Below are positions 34,701 through 44,523 of a stretch of 64,000 nt of DNA, one piece after another. The translations under genes and the position numbers were made by a program. The notes beneath the pieces are model-generated. The model made no database searches and was not told the DNA's origin. It saw only the letters and a program-made list of their open reading frames with translations. This stretch comes from Lachnospiraceae bacterium. Its GTDB lineage: Bacteria > Bacillota > Clostridia > Lachnospirales > Lachnospiraceae. The stretch covers positions 273,256-337,255 of the forward strand of contig JAFXCD010000045.1 of the NCBI GenBank assembly GCA_017521605.1. The letters run 5' to 3'. The first letter of the stretch is position 1. Every line of letters starts with the position of its first letter.

Positions 34701-36572
34701 CTATGCTCTGGGCACAAAACAGATACCGCCTTCAAATGAAGCCGCACCACAACCCTGACATTTCACCTTACAATTCTCTGAAATTTCTTCTTTCTGGGCT
34801 TTTAACCATTCTCTCTTCAAAAATTCCTTAGTCACACCACAATCAATAAAATCCCAAGGCAGGATTTCATCCAAATCCTTTTCACGGGTATAGAATTCTA
34901 TATCCAGATCACATTCTTTAAAAGTTTCCAGCCATACATCATTTTTATAATACTCACCCCAGGCATCATAGAAGCAGCCTTTCTGATAAACCTTCAGAAT
35001 CACTTCATTCAGACGTCTGTCACCACGAGCCAACACACCCTCCAATACACTTGCATCTGCCTCATGATAATTGTATTTAATGCTCTTCTGATTCAACTGC
35101 TGAGTAATGGCAGTACGAGTCTGATATGCCTTATCTAAAAACTCCGACTTACTACACTGTCTTGCCCACTGGAAAGGAGTAAAGGGCTTGGGCACAAAGA
35201 ATGAAGTACTTGCTACAATCTGTACTTTTCCATTCTTACGCTCCTCCTTAGGAACGGTCTCAAAGAAGGTTACCGCTATTTTGTTTGACAATTCAGCAAT
35301 ACCTCTGATATCCTCTTCTGTTTCTGTTGGAAGACCCAGCATAAAATAAAGCTTCACTCTGGTCCAACCGCCTTCAAAGGCCTGTTTCGCCCCACTTAAA
35401 ATCTGTTCCTCAGTCAGTCCCTTATTTATAACATTACGAAGTCTCTGACTCCCCGCTTCGGGAGCAAAGGTAAGACTGGACTTACGTACATCCTGCACCT
35501 TACTCATGACATCCAGTGAGAATGCATCAATACGAAGGGATGGCAGAGAAATATTAATTTTCTTTTTATTGCATTCCTCAATCAAGAAATCAATCAACTC
35601 AGGTAATTTAGTATAATCACTGGAGCTTAAAGAGCTTAAGGACACCTCTTCGTGTCCGGTGTTCGCCAACATCTCCAAAGCATATTTTTTCAAGGTATCC
35701 ACATCTCTTTCACGAACAGGACGATATAACTGTCCTGCCTGACAGAAACGGCAACCACGGATACATCCACGCTGTATCTCTAAAACCACTCTGTCCTGTG
35801 TTACCTTAATATAAGGAACCACCGGCTTCATAGGATAATTGGTGTTGCTTAAATCCATAACAATTTCTTTACGAACAGACACAGGAATACCCTTTTCCGT
35901 AGGCAGGAAGGACTTTATGGTTCCATCTTCATTATACGCCACCTCATAAAACATAGGCACATAAAGACCAGGTAATCTGGCGGCTCTACGTAAGAACTCT
36001 ATACGTCCTAATTCTTTTTCCTTACATTCTCTATACAAATCAATTAAATCCTGGTATCTGGTTTCCCCTTCTCCAATATAGAAAATATCAAAGAAGTCCG
36101 AAATAGGTTCCGGATTATAAGTACAGGGACCACCACCGATCACAACGGGGTGTTCTTCAGTTCTATACTTCGCCAGTAATGGGATCTGAGCCAAATCAAG
36201 TACCTGCAAAATATTGGTATAGCACATTTCATATTGGATAGTGATACCTAAGAAATCAAAATCCTTAATAGGATCTTGGGATTCCAATGCAAAAAGAGGA
36301 ATCTTCTCCTCACGCATAATCTTGTCCAAATCCACCCATGGAGAATATACACGTTCGCACCATACCCCTTCCATGGAATTAAACATATCATAGAGAATCT
36401 GGATCCCTAAATGTGACATACCGATTTCATACACATCCGGAAAGCACATGGCAAAACGCACATCTACTTTGCTTTTATCCTTATAAACCGCATTCACCTC
36501 ATTACCGATATATCTGGCAGGTTTCTCTATTTTCATCAAAATATCATCTGATAATGCTAATTTGTTGTTCAT
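34701..36572 (-). CDS. TIGR03960 family B12-binding-type radical SAM protein
   Basis: 623-aa radical SAM enzyme. An N-terminal cobalamin-binding-like domain (about 40-170, FAMCFPDVYEIGMSHLGIQILYD) is followed by the radical SAM core with CxxxCxxC in QRGCIRGCRFCQAG (about 270). The C-terminus has a cysteine cluster (CKVKCQGCGAAS). It pairs with the TIGR03936 gene 14 bp downstream. Reaction unknown. Confidence 0.92.
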   Translation of the reverse strand: MNNKLALSDDILMKIEKPARYIGNEVNAVYKDKSKVDVRFAMCFPDVYEIGMSHLGIQILYDMFNSMEGVWCERVYSPWVDLDKIMREEKIPLFALESQDPIKDFDFLGITIQYEMCYTNILQVLDLAQIPLLAKYRTEEHPVVIGGGPCTYNPEPISDFFDIFYIGEGETRYQDLIDLYRECKEKELGRIEFLRRAARLPGLYVPMFYEVAYNEDGTIKSFLPTEKGIPVSVRKEIVMDLSNTNYPMKPVVPYIKVTQDRVVLEIQRGCIRGCRFCQAGQLYRPVRERDVDTLKKYALEMLANTGHEEVSLSSLSSSDYTKLPELIDFLIEECNKKKINISLPSLRIDAFSLDVMSKVQDVRKSSLTFAPEAGSQRLRNVINKGLTEEQILSGAKQAFEGGWTRVKLYFMLGLPTETEEDIRGIAELSNKIAVTFFETVPKEERKNGKVQIVASTSFFVPKPFTPFQWARQCSKSEFLDKAYQTRTAITQQLNQKSIKYNYHEADASVLEGVLARGDRRLNEVILKVYQKGCFYDAWGEYYKNDVWLETFKECDLDIEFYTREKDLDEILPWDFIDCGVTKEFLKREWLKAQKEEISENCKVKCQGCGAASFEGGICFVPRA

Positions 36573-36687
36573 ACTTGTAGCCTTTCTATCATTCAGATAA
36601 ATAAAGAATCTTTTATTAATTCATACATGCTCTGAAAGCTTTCTTATACAGAATTATTCTGAATAAAAGCAAATCATAACATATTAT

Positions 36688-36716
36688 AGTATACGTCATT
36701 ATACTCACAAAAACAA
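36688..36716 (-). promoter_or_regulatory. Promoter of the TIGR03960-rng operon
   Basis: Minus strand TTGTTT (36711-36716), 17-bp spacer, TATACT (36688-36693). Confidence 0.55.
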
Positions 36717-36758
36717 GTCAAAGAATCCTAATTATTTGGTGTCAATTTATGACATTCA

Positions 36759-36787
36759 TTGCTTTTGTCTGTAATTTGTGATACAAT
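36759..36787 (+). promoter_or_regulatory. Promoter of the hydrogenase-like/MCP fusion gene
   Basis: TTGCTT (36759-36764), 17-bp spacer, TACAAT (36782-36787) with extended TG. Divergent from the TIGR03960 operon promoter. Confidence 0.62.
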
Positions 36788-36831
36788 ATTAATATATTCT
36801 GATTATATCGTGTAAAAGTGAGGGATAAATT

Positions 36832-38712
36832 ATGGTATTTACAAATGACAAATGTGTGGGATGTAACAAATGTATTCGTAGTTGCCCTGTATTAACTGCC
36901 AATTCATCCGGTATAGGCAAAATTGAAGTGAATGAAGAAATGTGCATACAATGCGGTGCATGTTTTGATAACTGTCATCATCAGGCTAGAGATTTTCATG
37001 ACGATACAGACATCTTCCTAACCGACTTGCAAAACGGTAAGAAACTATCAGTTATTGTTGCTCCGGCATTTATTGCCAACTATCCTCAAACTTACAAAAA
37101 GATTTATGGATATTTAAAGCATTTAGGTGTTAAACATATTTATAGCGTAAGCTTTGGTGCTGATATTACTACATGGGCATATATTAGTTATTTAAAAGAA
37201 ACCGGTAAACAAGGATTAATCAGTCAGCCTTGTCCGGCGATTATTAACTATATTGAAAAATATCAACCGGAATTAATCCCCATGTTAGTACCTCTACAGA
37301 GTCCTATGATGGCAGAAGCAATTTACTTAAAGAAATATTTAAAAGTGGAAGAAGATTTAGTTTTCTTAAGTCCCTGTATTGCAAAACGTTTAGAAATTAA
37401 TGACCCAAATACCTATGGTTTAGTTAAATATAACGTAACCTTTAAAAAATTATGTAAAGCCATTGGTAGCAAGTATCGAACTGCACCTGAAGCTGATGAA
37501 GAATCCTCCTATGGTCTTGGTGCTCGTTATCCTAAACCTGGTGGTTTAAAAGAATGTGTACATTTTTTCTGTGGTTCACAAACTTCAGTTCTTCAAGTAG
37601 AAGGTGAAACAGAGGCTTACAAATTCTTAAAAGAATATACACATCGCAAGAGCACTCTTCCATTTATGGTTGATATATTAAATTGCCAGAAAGGATGTAT
37701 TCGTGGTACCGCCACAGATGAAACAATCGATGATACAGACGTTGAATTGGCAATTAATGAGATGAACAAGTTAGTAACCAACAAATCCGAAAGACGCTCT
37801 TCCAATCCGTGGAATTCTACATTATCTTTAGAAAAGCGCTGGAATTTGTTTTGTAAACAATTTAAAGATTTAAATATCAATGATTTTACAAGAAAATATA
37901 CCAACAAGCATGTTGAAATCAAAACACCTTCAGATAGAGAATTAGATACTATTTTTCTTTCTATGAAAAAAGATACTAAAGACTCTCGCCATATAGATTG
38001 TTCCTGTTGTGGTTACTCAACTTGTAAGGAAATGGCTATAGCAATACATAACGGAACCAATTTCAAAGAAAATTGTATTCATTATATTAAAAGTTTTGCT
38101 GAGCTGGAACGTATTGAAATAGAGACAATACACCAAAAAAGCTTACAGGAACAAGAAAGACACAACGAAGAATTAATTCAGATTATTGATCAATTTACCA
38201 CATTAAATGATGGTATAAAGACTTTATCCAACGCAAATGGATCCATTGCCGAAGATGTAACACAGATTGCAAAAGCAGTTAATGACTTAAGTGCTGAATG
38301 CGAAAAAATCAAAGAATCACTTAACTTCTTCTATTCCTTTGTAGAGGTTTACGAAAATGGAAATAATGATATTGCAGATATTGCAAATCAAACAAATTTA
38401 CTTGCCTTAAACGCTTCTATAGAAGCAGCCAGAGCCGGTGAACAAGGCAGAGGTTTTTCCGTTGTTGCTGAGCAGATTCGTAGTCTCTCTGCTTCTACCA
38501 AAAACCTTATTGAAGGAAATAATAAGCAGGCAAATGATATTATACCTCAAATCACATCCAGTGTAGATGGTATCAAAAATCTAATTAACCGCATTGAATT
38601 AATGAATGATAAAATTACTAATATAGCTGCAACAACAGAGGAAGTATCTGCGCAAAGCGATACAATTCATTCGCTTTCCGATACCATACAGGAATCTGTT
38701 AAGAACATCTAA
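36832..38712 (+). CDS. [FeFe]-hydrogenase-like sensor fused to Fes and methyl-accepting signalling domains
   Basis: 626-aa cytoplasmic protein with no membrane segment. Residues 1-50 hold two [4Fe-4S] ferredoxin motifs (C8,C11,C14,C18; C38,C41,C44,C48). About 70-300 is the hydrogenase large-subunit domain, keeping H-cluster-type cysteines in SQPCPA (C134), LSPCIAK (C182) and NCQKGC (C285, C289). The flanking residues are degenerate. Residues 385-400 form a Fes-type cluster (CSCCGYSTC). About 450-626 is an MCP signalling hairpin ([20 protein letters not shown]). Probably a redox or H2 sensor feeding CheA/CheW rather than a bulk hydrogenase. Monocistronic with its own promoter and terminator. 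Confidence 0.88.
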   Translation: MVFTNDKCVGCNKCIRSCPVLTANSSGIGKIEVNEEMCIQCGACFDNCHHQARDFHDDTDIFLTDLQNGKKLSVIVAPAFIANYPQTYKKIYGYLKHLGVKHIYSVSFGADITTWAYISYLKETGKQGLISQPCPAIINYIEKYQPELIPMLVPLQSPMMAEAIYLKKYLKVEEDLVFLSPCIAKRLEINDPNTYGLVKYNVTFKKLCKAIGSKYRTAPEADEESSYGLGARYPKPGGLKECVHFFCGSQTSVLQVEGETEAYKFLKEYTHRKSTLPFMVDILNCQKGCIRGTATDETIDDTDVELAINEMNKLVTNKSERRSSNPWNSTLSLEKRWNLFCKQFKDLNINDFTRKYTNKHVEIKTPSDRELDTIFLSMKKDTKDSRHIDCSCCGYSTCKEMAIAIHNGTNFKENCIHYIKSFAELERIEIETIHQKSLQEQERHNEELIQIIDQFTTLNDGIKTLSNANGSIAEDVTQIAKAVNDLSAECEKIKESLNFFYSFVEVYENGNNDIADIANQTNLLALNASIEAARAGEQGRGFSVVAEQIRSLSASTKNLIEGNNKQANDIIPQITSSVDGIKNLINRIELMNDKITNIAATTEEVSAQSDTIHSLSDTIQESVKNI

Positions 38713-38713
38713 A

Positions 38714-38755
38714 AACAACAGGCTGTTACTAACAGCCTGTTGTTCATTTTCTAAA
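38714..38755 (+). terminator. Terminator of the hydrogenase-like/MCP gene
   Basis: AACAACAGGCTGTT (38714-38727), loop ACT, AACAGCCTGTTGTT (38731-38744), then CATTTTC. Confidence 0.85.
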
Positions 38756-38802
38756 ATCTATATTCCTTTAAATCCTAAAATATTTTCATAGTTTTATATG
38801 GC

Positions 38803-38839
38803 ATAAGTCGCATAGACTTATCCAGTCAATGCGACTTAT
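38803..38839 (-). terminator. Hairpin after the his operon
   Basis: ATAAGTCGCAT (38803-38813) and ATGCGACTTAT (38829-38839), 12 bp beyond the hisIE stop. The T tract on the minus strand is weak. Confidence 0.6.
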
Positions 38840-38850
38840 ATATAGTAATA

Positions 38851-40137
38851 TTATCGATTTGCCAGCTCGGTGGTGATATCCTCCCAGCTTACATTCTTCT
38901 CTGCCATCAGTACCATGCAATGATACAGGAAATCACTGATTTCATACTTGATTTCGTTGGGGTTGGGATTCTTGGCAGCGATAACGATTTCTGTAGCCTC
39001 TTCACCCAATTTCTTTAATATCTTATCCACACCCTTATCAAAAAGATAATTGGTGTAAGAGCCTTCCTTCGGATTTACTTTGCGATCCTGAATTACTGCG
39101 AATACATCTTCAAATACCTTCAAAGGATTGTGACTTTCTTCGTACTCCTTCTTAGCAATCTCGTTAAAGAAGCAACTATATTTGCCGGTATGGCAGGCTG
39201 CACCTACCTGGGAAACCTTTGCCAGGATGGTATCCATATCACAATCGGCAGCAAGATTCTTTACATACTGGTAATGACCACTGGTATCACCCTTTAGCCA
39301 CTGTTCTTTGCGACTACGGCTGTAATAACACATCTTACCTGTACGAAGGGTGGTTTTATAAGCTTCTTCGTTCATATAGGCCAGCATTAACACTTCATTG
39401 GTCTTATAATCCTGTACGATTACGGGCACCAGACCATTATCGTCTTTTTTAAACTGCTCCCATGTATAAGCTGCCTTTAAGCTTCTTACCGGCACACCAT
39501 TCTGCTCACAAACTTCCTTCAGAGAGCTAATCTCCTTCACATTGTCATTCATAGCATTGCCGGTGATACCGCATACATTTTCATATTTGAATAAATCCAT
39601 CATCTTATCCAGAGCAATTTGGCTTACATGTACATAGAAAGGAAGTTCAGATACATCCACGGTTTTATGAATCTCATGAGGATTCATAAGGATCATACCG
39701 GATACATATTTTTCAATGGTTTCCTTATTCACAGCAAGCACTTCTGCATCCTGGAAGGATAATAAAATCTTCTCCTTACCAAACTTCAGTGATACTTCCT
39801 CTGTAATCTCCACATTGGACTGTTTAGTATAATTCAAAACTGCCTTTTTACAACCGGTATAGAGAATCTTCTTGATATCCTCCATACGCTTTACATTGCC
39901 GGCACCGATTACATCCACCTCTGCCTTAGCACAGATAGCCTTCATAATATCCAATGCTGTATCATGCTCCGCATCAGTCTCAGACATATCAAAAACAATA
40001 AGCTCGTCTGCACCTACATCACAGTAGCTTTGTGCCAGCTTTACCGGGTCCTCACTGATAACCGTCACATCCTGCAGGGATTTCACACAATTTTTACGAT
40101 ATAAATAAATACATGGTACAAATTCTTTTGTGTACAT
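38851..40137 (-). CDS. hisIE: HisIE with N-terminal degenerate HisF-like domain
   Basis: 428 aa in three parts. About 1-215 resembles the HisF/HisA barrel (FVPCIYLY at the start, [41 protein letters not shown]). The HisF catalytic Asp near residue 11 is Tyr, and the second Asp region reads LLSFQDAEV. About 225-335 is HisI (phosphoribosyl-AMP cyclohydrolase; [25 protein letters not shown] zinc ligands). About 345-428 is HisE (phosphoribosyl-ATP pyrophosphatase; [13 protein letters not shown]). HisI and HisE look active; the barrel probably is not. Last gene of the operon. Confidence 0.9.
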   Translation of the reverse strand: MYTKEFVPCIYLYRKNCVKSLQDVTVISEDPVKLAQSYCDVGADELIVFDMSETDAEHDTALDIMKAICAKAEVDVIGAGNVKRMEDIKKILYTGCKKAVLNYTKQSNVEITEEVSLKFGKEKILLSFQDAEVLAVNKETIEKYVSGMILMNPHEIHKTVDVSELPFYVHVSQIALDKMMDLFKYENVCGITGNAMNDNVKEISSLKEVCEQNGVPVRSLKAAYTWEQFKKDDNGLVPVIVQDYKTNEVLMLAYMNEEAYKTTLRTGKMCYYSRSRKEQWLKGDTSGHYQYVKNLAADCDMDTILAKVSQVGAACHTGKYSCFFNEIAKKEYEESHNPLKVFEDVFAVIQDRKVNPKEGSYTNYLFDKGVDKILKKLGEEATEIVIAAKNPNPNEIKYEISDFLYHCMVLMAEKNVSWEDITTELANR

Positions 40138-40170
40138 ACTTCAAATTCCTTACCTTTTCTATTCTAATTC

Positions 40171-40758
40171 TTACAAACTTCCCTTAGTGCTTAACACATC
40201 GGTCACTCTTTCATCAAAACTGGTTGCCATATCCAAAGCCTTAGCAAACGCCTTAAACATAGCTTCAATCATATGGTGATTATTACCGGGTGTGAGCATC
40301 TTAATATGTAAATTCATGCCTGCACTGTAGGATACTGCATAGAAGAATTCTTTTACTAACTCCGTTTCCAAATCCCCTACTTTATCAGAAGTAAATTCAC
40401 AATCAAACTGGAAGAAGGGTCTGCCACACAAATCCACTGCACAAAGTGCCAACACTTCATCCATAGGCAATATAAAGTAACCATATCTACGGATTCCCTT
40501 TTTATCGCCGATAGCTTCTTTAATGGCCTGACCCAGTACAATACCTGCATCTTCCACAGTATGGTGACCATCCACTTCTAAATCTCCATCGATTTCACAA
40601 GTTAAGTCAAAAAAACCATGCTTGGTAAAGCCCTCCAGCATATGATTGAAGAATCCAATACCGGTATTCATCTGCATCTTACCGCTACCGTCCAGATTTA
40701 ACTCTATGGTAATATCTGTTTCCTTGGTTTTACGATTTATAGTAGCTATACGACTCAT
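40171..40758 (-). CDS. hisB: Imidazoleglycerol-phosphate dehydratase
   Basis: 195-aa monofunctional HisB. Metal-binding motifs are FFNHMLEGFTKHG (about 36), DGHHTVEDAGIVLG (about 64), PGNNHHMIEAMFKAFA (about 155). ATG 40758 with AAGGAGG upstream. Confidence 0.97.
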   Translation of the reverse strand: MSRIATINRKTKETDITIELNLDGSGKMQMNTGIGFFNHMLEGFTKHGFFDLTCEIDGDLEVDGHHTVEDAGIVLGQAIKEAIGDKKGIRRYGYFILPMDEVLALCAVDLCGRPFFQFDCEFTSDKVGDLETELVKEFFYAVSYSAGMNLHIKMLTPGNNHHMIEAMFKAFAKALDMATSFDERVTDVLSTKGSL

Positions 40759-40776
40759 AAGAATCCTCCTTCTAAA

Positions 40777-42069
40777 TTAGTCCTCGAAACGTACCTTAAT
40801 ACTATTTGCGTGAGCTGTCAAGCCCTCACTCTCTGCAAACATCTCAATATCCTTATGTAACTTCTCCAACGCATCTCTTGAATAGGAAATAATGCTGGAT
40901 TTCTTGATGAAATCATCCACATTTACAGGCGAGAAGAACTTCGCAGTACCATTGGTAGGCAAAATATGATTGGGACCTGCAAAATAATCTCCCAAGGGTT
41001 CTGATGAATATTCACCCAGGAAAATAGCTCCTGCATTGCGAATCTTAGTCATCACATCAAAAGGATTTTGGGTGAGAATCTCTAGATGCTCAGAAGCAAT
41101 TTCGTTGGTGGTTTCAATTGCCTGTTCCATACTTTCTGCCAGTAAAATATATCCATAATTATCCAAAGACTTCTGGATAATTTCTTTTCTGCTAAGCTCT
41201 GCGGTAAACTTATCCACTTCCTCAGAAACCTTCTCTGCCAGTTCTTTGGATGTAGTAATCAAAATAGCACTTGCCAGTTCATCATGCTCAGCCTGGGATA
41301 ACATATCAGCTGCTACATAACGGGGATTTGCTGTTTCATCTGCCAGTACCAGGATTTCACTGGGACCTGCAATGGAATCAATGCTTACAAAACCGTAAAC
41401 AGCCTTTTTAGCCAAAGCCACAAAGATATTGCCCGGACCGGTAATCTTATCCACCTTAGGGATGGACTCTGTGCCATAAGCTAAGGCTGCAATAGCCTGT
41501 GCACCGCCTACTTTATAAATAGTATCTACACCTGCAATATCAGCAGCCACTAAAGTTCCGGGGTTTACCTTACCGTCTGCTCCGGGAGGAGTGGTCATTA
41601 TAATCTCCTTTACCCCGGCAACCTTTGCAGGAATTACATTCATCAATACGCTGGAAGGGTAAGCTGCTTTACCACCGGGTACATAAACTCCAGCCTTTTC
41701 AATAGGAGTAATCTTCATACCTAAAATGGTACCATCTTCTCTGGCATCGAACCAACTGTTACGAAGCTGTTTCATATGGAATACCTTTATATTCTCAGCT
41801 GCTTTACGGATAACTTCTACCAGTTTAGCATCCATTTGGGTATAAGCTTCGTCGATTTCTTCACGGGTTACCTTAATATTCTCAGCCGTCAACTCAAATT
41901 TATCAAATTTCTTGGTATATTCAAATACTGCAGCGTCTTTATTGGCCTTTACATTCTCAATGATTTCATTTACTGTAGATTCATATTGAGAATAATTATT
42001 TGGGCTTCTTTTCAGCAGGTCGTTCATTACATTTTGCTTAGTATCTTCTGTTAATGCTACAATTCTCAT
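40777..42069 (-). CDS. hisD: Histidinol dehydrogenase
   Basis: 430-aa NAD- and zinc-dependent enzyme for the last two steps of histidine synthesis. VYVPGGKAAYPSSVLMNVIPAKVAG (about 130), GPGNIFVALAKK (about 215), DMLSQAEHDELASAILIT (about 255) and HILPTNGTAKFFSPVNVDDFIKK (about 360). ATG 42069 is chosen because GGAGG precedes it; the frame extends four codons further. Confidence 0.97.
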   Translation of the reverse strand: MRIVALTEDTKQNVMNDLLKRSPNNYSQYESTVNEIIENVKANKDAAVFEYTKKFDKFELTAENIKVTREEIDEAYTQMDAKLVEVIRKAAENIKVFHMKQLRNSWFDAREDGTILGMKITPIEKAGVYVPGGKAAYPSSVLMNVIPAKVAGVKEIIMTTPPGADGKVNPGTLVAADIAGVDTIYKVGGAQAIAALAYGTESIPKVDKITGPGNIFVALAKKAVYGFVSIDSIAGPSEILVLADETANPRYVAADMLSQAEHDELASAILITTSKELAEKVSEEVDKFTAELSRKEIIQKSLDNYGYILLAESMEQAIETTNEIASEHLEILTQNPFDVMTKIRNAGAIFLGEYSSEPLGDYFAGPNHILPTNGTAKFFSPVNVDDFIKKSSIISYSRDALEKLHKDIEMFAESEGLTAHANSIKVRFED

Positions 42070-42090
42070 AACTTCCTCCAACTTATGGTA

Positions 42091-42747
42091 CTATATATCT
42101 GCTTCCAGTTGTTCTCTCAACTGCCAAATCAGCTTCTTAATACGTTCAGATTGCATCTGCATACTTACAGGATTTACAATCATTCTGGCAGACAGCGGAC
42201 AAATTTCCTCAAGTACCATGAGACCGTTTTCTTTCAAGGTACTTCCGGTTTCTACGATATCCACGATGACATCAGAAAGCTCTACCAAAGGACCTAATTC
42301 CACAGAACCGTTTAATTTAATAATGTCAACGGTCTGATACTTCTGGTTATAGAAATATTCCTTTGCAATATTTGGATACTTACTTGCTACACGGATTCTT
42401 TCATGATGCTTTAAAAGCTCTTCTGCTTCCTTTGGACCACAGACACACATTCTACATTTTCCAAATCCCAAATCCAATACTTCATACACATTTCGGTTTT
42501 CTTCCAAGATGGTATCTTCACCAACCACACCAATATCTGCCGCACCATACTCTACATAAGTGGGGACATCGGGACCCTTAGCCAGGAAAAAACGTACCTT
42601 CAGCTCCTCATTTACAAAAATCAGCTTACGTGAGTTCTTATCCTTAATTTCCTCACAGGTAATACCGATTTTCTCCAATAATTCCAAAGTTTTATTTGCA
42701 AGTCTGCCCTTACCTAAGGCAAAGGTTAAATATTTTTCGTTACTCAT
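42091..42747 (-). CDS. hisG: ATP phosphoribosyltransferase, short (HisZ-dependent) form
   Basis: 218-aa short-form HisG, first enzyme of the pathway. ALGKGRLANKTLELLEKIG (about 10), DVPTYVEYGAADIGVVGEDTI (about 60) and the PRPP-binding stretch DIVETGSTLKENGLMV (about 165). It lacks the C-terminal regulatory domain, consistent with the HisZ gene 4 bp upstream. Confidence 0.96.
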   Translation of the reverse strand: MSNEKYLTFALGKGRLANKTLELLEKIGITCEEIKDKNSRKLIFVNEELKVRFFLAKGPDVPTYVEYGAADIGVVGEDTILEENRNVYEVLDLGFGKCRMCVCGPKEAEELLKHHERIRVASKYPNIAKEYFYNQKYQTVDIIKLNGSVELGPLVELSDVIVDIVETGSTLKENGLMVLEEICPLSARMIVNPVSMQMQSERIKKLIWQLREQLEADI

Positions 42748-42751
42748 ATGA

Positions 42752-43864
42752 TTACCTTTCCGGAATCAGTTCTACTGCCATGCCTTTACTACGATAGCAA
42801 ATTGCTGCTTTTAACTGTTCCTTATAATTTTGTACATTATAGGTAAGTATCTTTTTACTCTCTTCGATAGGTAAATCCACCTTTTGTCGTTTCAAAGCTT
42901 CCATCATATCATCCACTACTACCACAAAACCTATAGCCGCTGCATCTTTGCCAAATTTCTGTAGTAAATGGTTATAACGACCACCTTTTACAATAGCATC
43001 ACCTATACCATAGGTATATGCCTTGAAAACAATACCTGTATAATAATCATATTGACTTAAGAGTCCTAAATCAAAGGTCACTTGAGATTCTACACCATAA
43101 AGCTTTAACACTTCATAAATAGCTTCCAAACGTTCTATAGCACTTAATGAGACTTTGTTCTTTACCCATTCCTTGCACGCCTTTAAAGATTCTAAATTAC
43201 CGAACACATCTGTCATCTTTAACAGATTAGACTGATAAGGCTCTGTCACTTTCCTGATTCTAAGAAGATTTTCAGCTGCAAAGTAATTCTTACCACTTAT
43301 ATAATCACGAAGCTCATCCTCTGTATCTGCATCCAAGCCAGCTTCTTCACATAAGCCTCTAAAAAAATCTACGTGACCAATGCTTATCTGGAATTTATCA
43401 AGTCCTGTATTTTTTAAGCTTTCAACTACTAAACTGATCATTTCAGCATCAGCCTGTACGGAATCATCATTAATTAATTCTACTCCAATCTGTGTTACCT
43501 CGCTTAATTTTCCCTGTAAACTCGAGGTACTGCTGAAGGTATTACCCATATAGCAAAAACGGATGGGATCCTGTTCATCCATAAAGTACTTTGCTGCACA
43601 TCTGGCAATGGACGGTGTGAAATCTGAACGAAGAACTATGGTATCTCCGTCCTTATCAAAGAATTTATATAAATCCTTGGAAGGTGTGGTACCGATATCC
43701 TTTGAGAAAATATCAAAGAATTCAAAGCTGGGAGTCTGTATATCCTCATAACCATATCTTTCAATCATATCATGGAGCTTTGTCTCCACGTATAGTTTAG
43801 TAGCATATTCTTTTCCGTAAATATCTCTTACACCTTCCGGTGTGTGTAACAACTTCTTATTCAT
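42752..43864 (-). CDS. hisZ: HisZ, ATP phosphoribosyltransferase regulatory subunit
   Basis: 370-aa HisRS-like protein. TPEGVRDIYGKEYATK (start), QTPSFEFFDIFSKD (about 43), LRSDFTPSIARCAA (about 74) and YDYYTGIVFKAYTYGIG (about 270). It has no anticodon-binding domain and sits in a his operon directly before short hisG, so it is HisZ, not HisS. Confidence 0.93.
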   Translation of the reverse strand: MNKKLLHTPEGVRDIYGKEYATKLYVETKLHDMIERYGYEDIQTPSFEFFDIFSKDIGTTPSKDLYKFFDKDGDTIVLRSDFTPSIARCAAKYFMDEQDPIRFCYMGNTFSSTSSLQGKLSEVTQIGVELINDDSVQADAEMISLVVESLKNTGLDKFQISIGHVDFFRGLCEEAGLDADTEDELRDYISGKNYFAAENLLRIRKVTEPYQSNLLKMTDVFGNLESLKACKEWVKNKVSLSAIERLEAIYEVLKLYGVESQVTFDLGLLSQYDYYTGIVFKAYTYGIGDAIVKGGRYNHLLQKFGKDAAAIGFVVVVDDMMEALKRQKVDLPIEESKKILTYNVQNYKEQLKAAICYRSKGMAVELIPER

Positions 43865-43895
43865 ACAATTATGTCCTTTGCTTTATTATGGTAAC

Positions 43896-43913
43896 GTGCT
43901 AATTAATTAGCAC
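43896..43913 (-). promoter_or_regulatory. 18-bp palindrome, TrpR-family-like operator of the his operon
   Basis: GTGCTAATTAATTAGCAC is a perfect palindrome, placed about 15-30 nt after the expected transcript start. It matches the E. coli trp operator core (GTACTAGTTAACTAGTAC) at 14 of 18 positions. Confidence 0.65.
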
Positions 43914-43934
43914 ATTGAAGAATTAATTGTTAGT

Positions 43935-43963
43935 AGTATATCCTTTTCTACATGGGTTGTCAA
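43935..43963 (-). promoter_or_regulatory. his operon promoter
   Basis: Minus strand TTGACA (43958-43963), 17-bp spacer, TATACT (43935-43940). Confidence 0.82.
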
Positions 43964-43980
43964 GACAATTTAGTAAATTA

Positions 43981-44523
43981 TTATTCTTCATCTTCTCGTC
44001 CCGCCAAATCCTTATTAATCATATCCAAGTATGGTACTAAAATTCCGCTTTTGTGGGGTAGTATATAACTTTCATCTAACTCATCAAACCGAAAACTCTT
44101 CCGCCCTCCATCCAAAGCTCGTTTCCAAAACTGGTATAACTTTTCGTAAGTTAAATAATATAATAAATTCTTATGTGTGTAGAAAATCAGAATAAATGCC
44201 ACGCCCCCCTGTTTTTCAAAGTCTCCCATGAATTTCACCTGATGTTCATGAATATTCTGTAGGGAAAAAGTATCTGTAGCGCACTCCTTTGCATCAAAAC
44301 AAACCGGTATACCCTGTACAGCACCGATATAGTCCACTGTACTCTTTTGATCAAAATAAGCCAGTGTAATGTGTCTTTTTTCTTTATCTATTTTAATAGG
44401 AGTAATGGGTGTGGGAATCTTCTGTATCAAAGCAAGACCATTTTCTGCATATCTGTCATTAGTACGATTCACCATATCCTCCAGGGTGGAGCCTCGTAGC
44501 CCCCTGGAATTCCAAGTCGCCAT
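43981..44523 (-). CDS. recU: RecU-like Holliday junction resolvase
   Basis: 180-aa protein. N-terminal RGLRGSTLEDMVNRTNDRY, IQKIPTPITPIKI, then a nuclease core STVDYIGAVQGIPVCFDAKECATDTFSL with the D-x(n)-D-x-K pattern. C-terminus truncated or acidic compared with longer homologs. RecU resolves junctions in Gram-positive recombination. Stop/start overlaps the pseudouridine synthase gene by 1 bp. Confidence 0.88.
   Translation of the reverse strand: MATWNSRGLRGSTLEDMVNRTNDRYAENGLALIQKIPTPITPIKIDKEKRHITLAYFDQKSTVDYIGAVQGIPVCFDAKECATDTFSLQNIHEHQVKFMGDFEKQGGVAFILIFYTHKNLLYYLTYEKLYQFWKRALDGGRKSFRFDELDESYILPHKSGILVPYLDMINKDLAGREDEE

Noticed and set aside
36832-38712. Annotation as a functional H2-producing [FeFe] hydrogenase
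   Set aside because: Cluster cysteines remain but the surrounding motifs are degenerate and the protein ends in an MCP signalling domain, so a sensor is more likely.
38851-40137. Annotation as HisF or HisA
   Set aside because: The barrel appears to lack the catalytic aspartates, and the C-terminal two-thirds are clearly HisI and HisE.
42752-43864. Histidyl-tRNA synthetase
   Set aside because: No anticodon-binding domain, and it sits in a his operon before short-form hisG; HisZ fits better.
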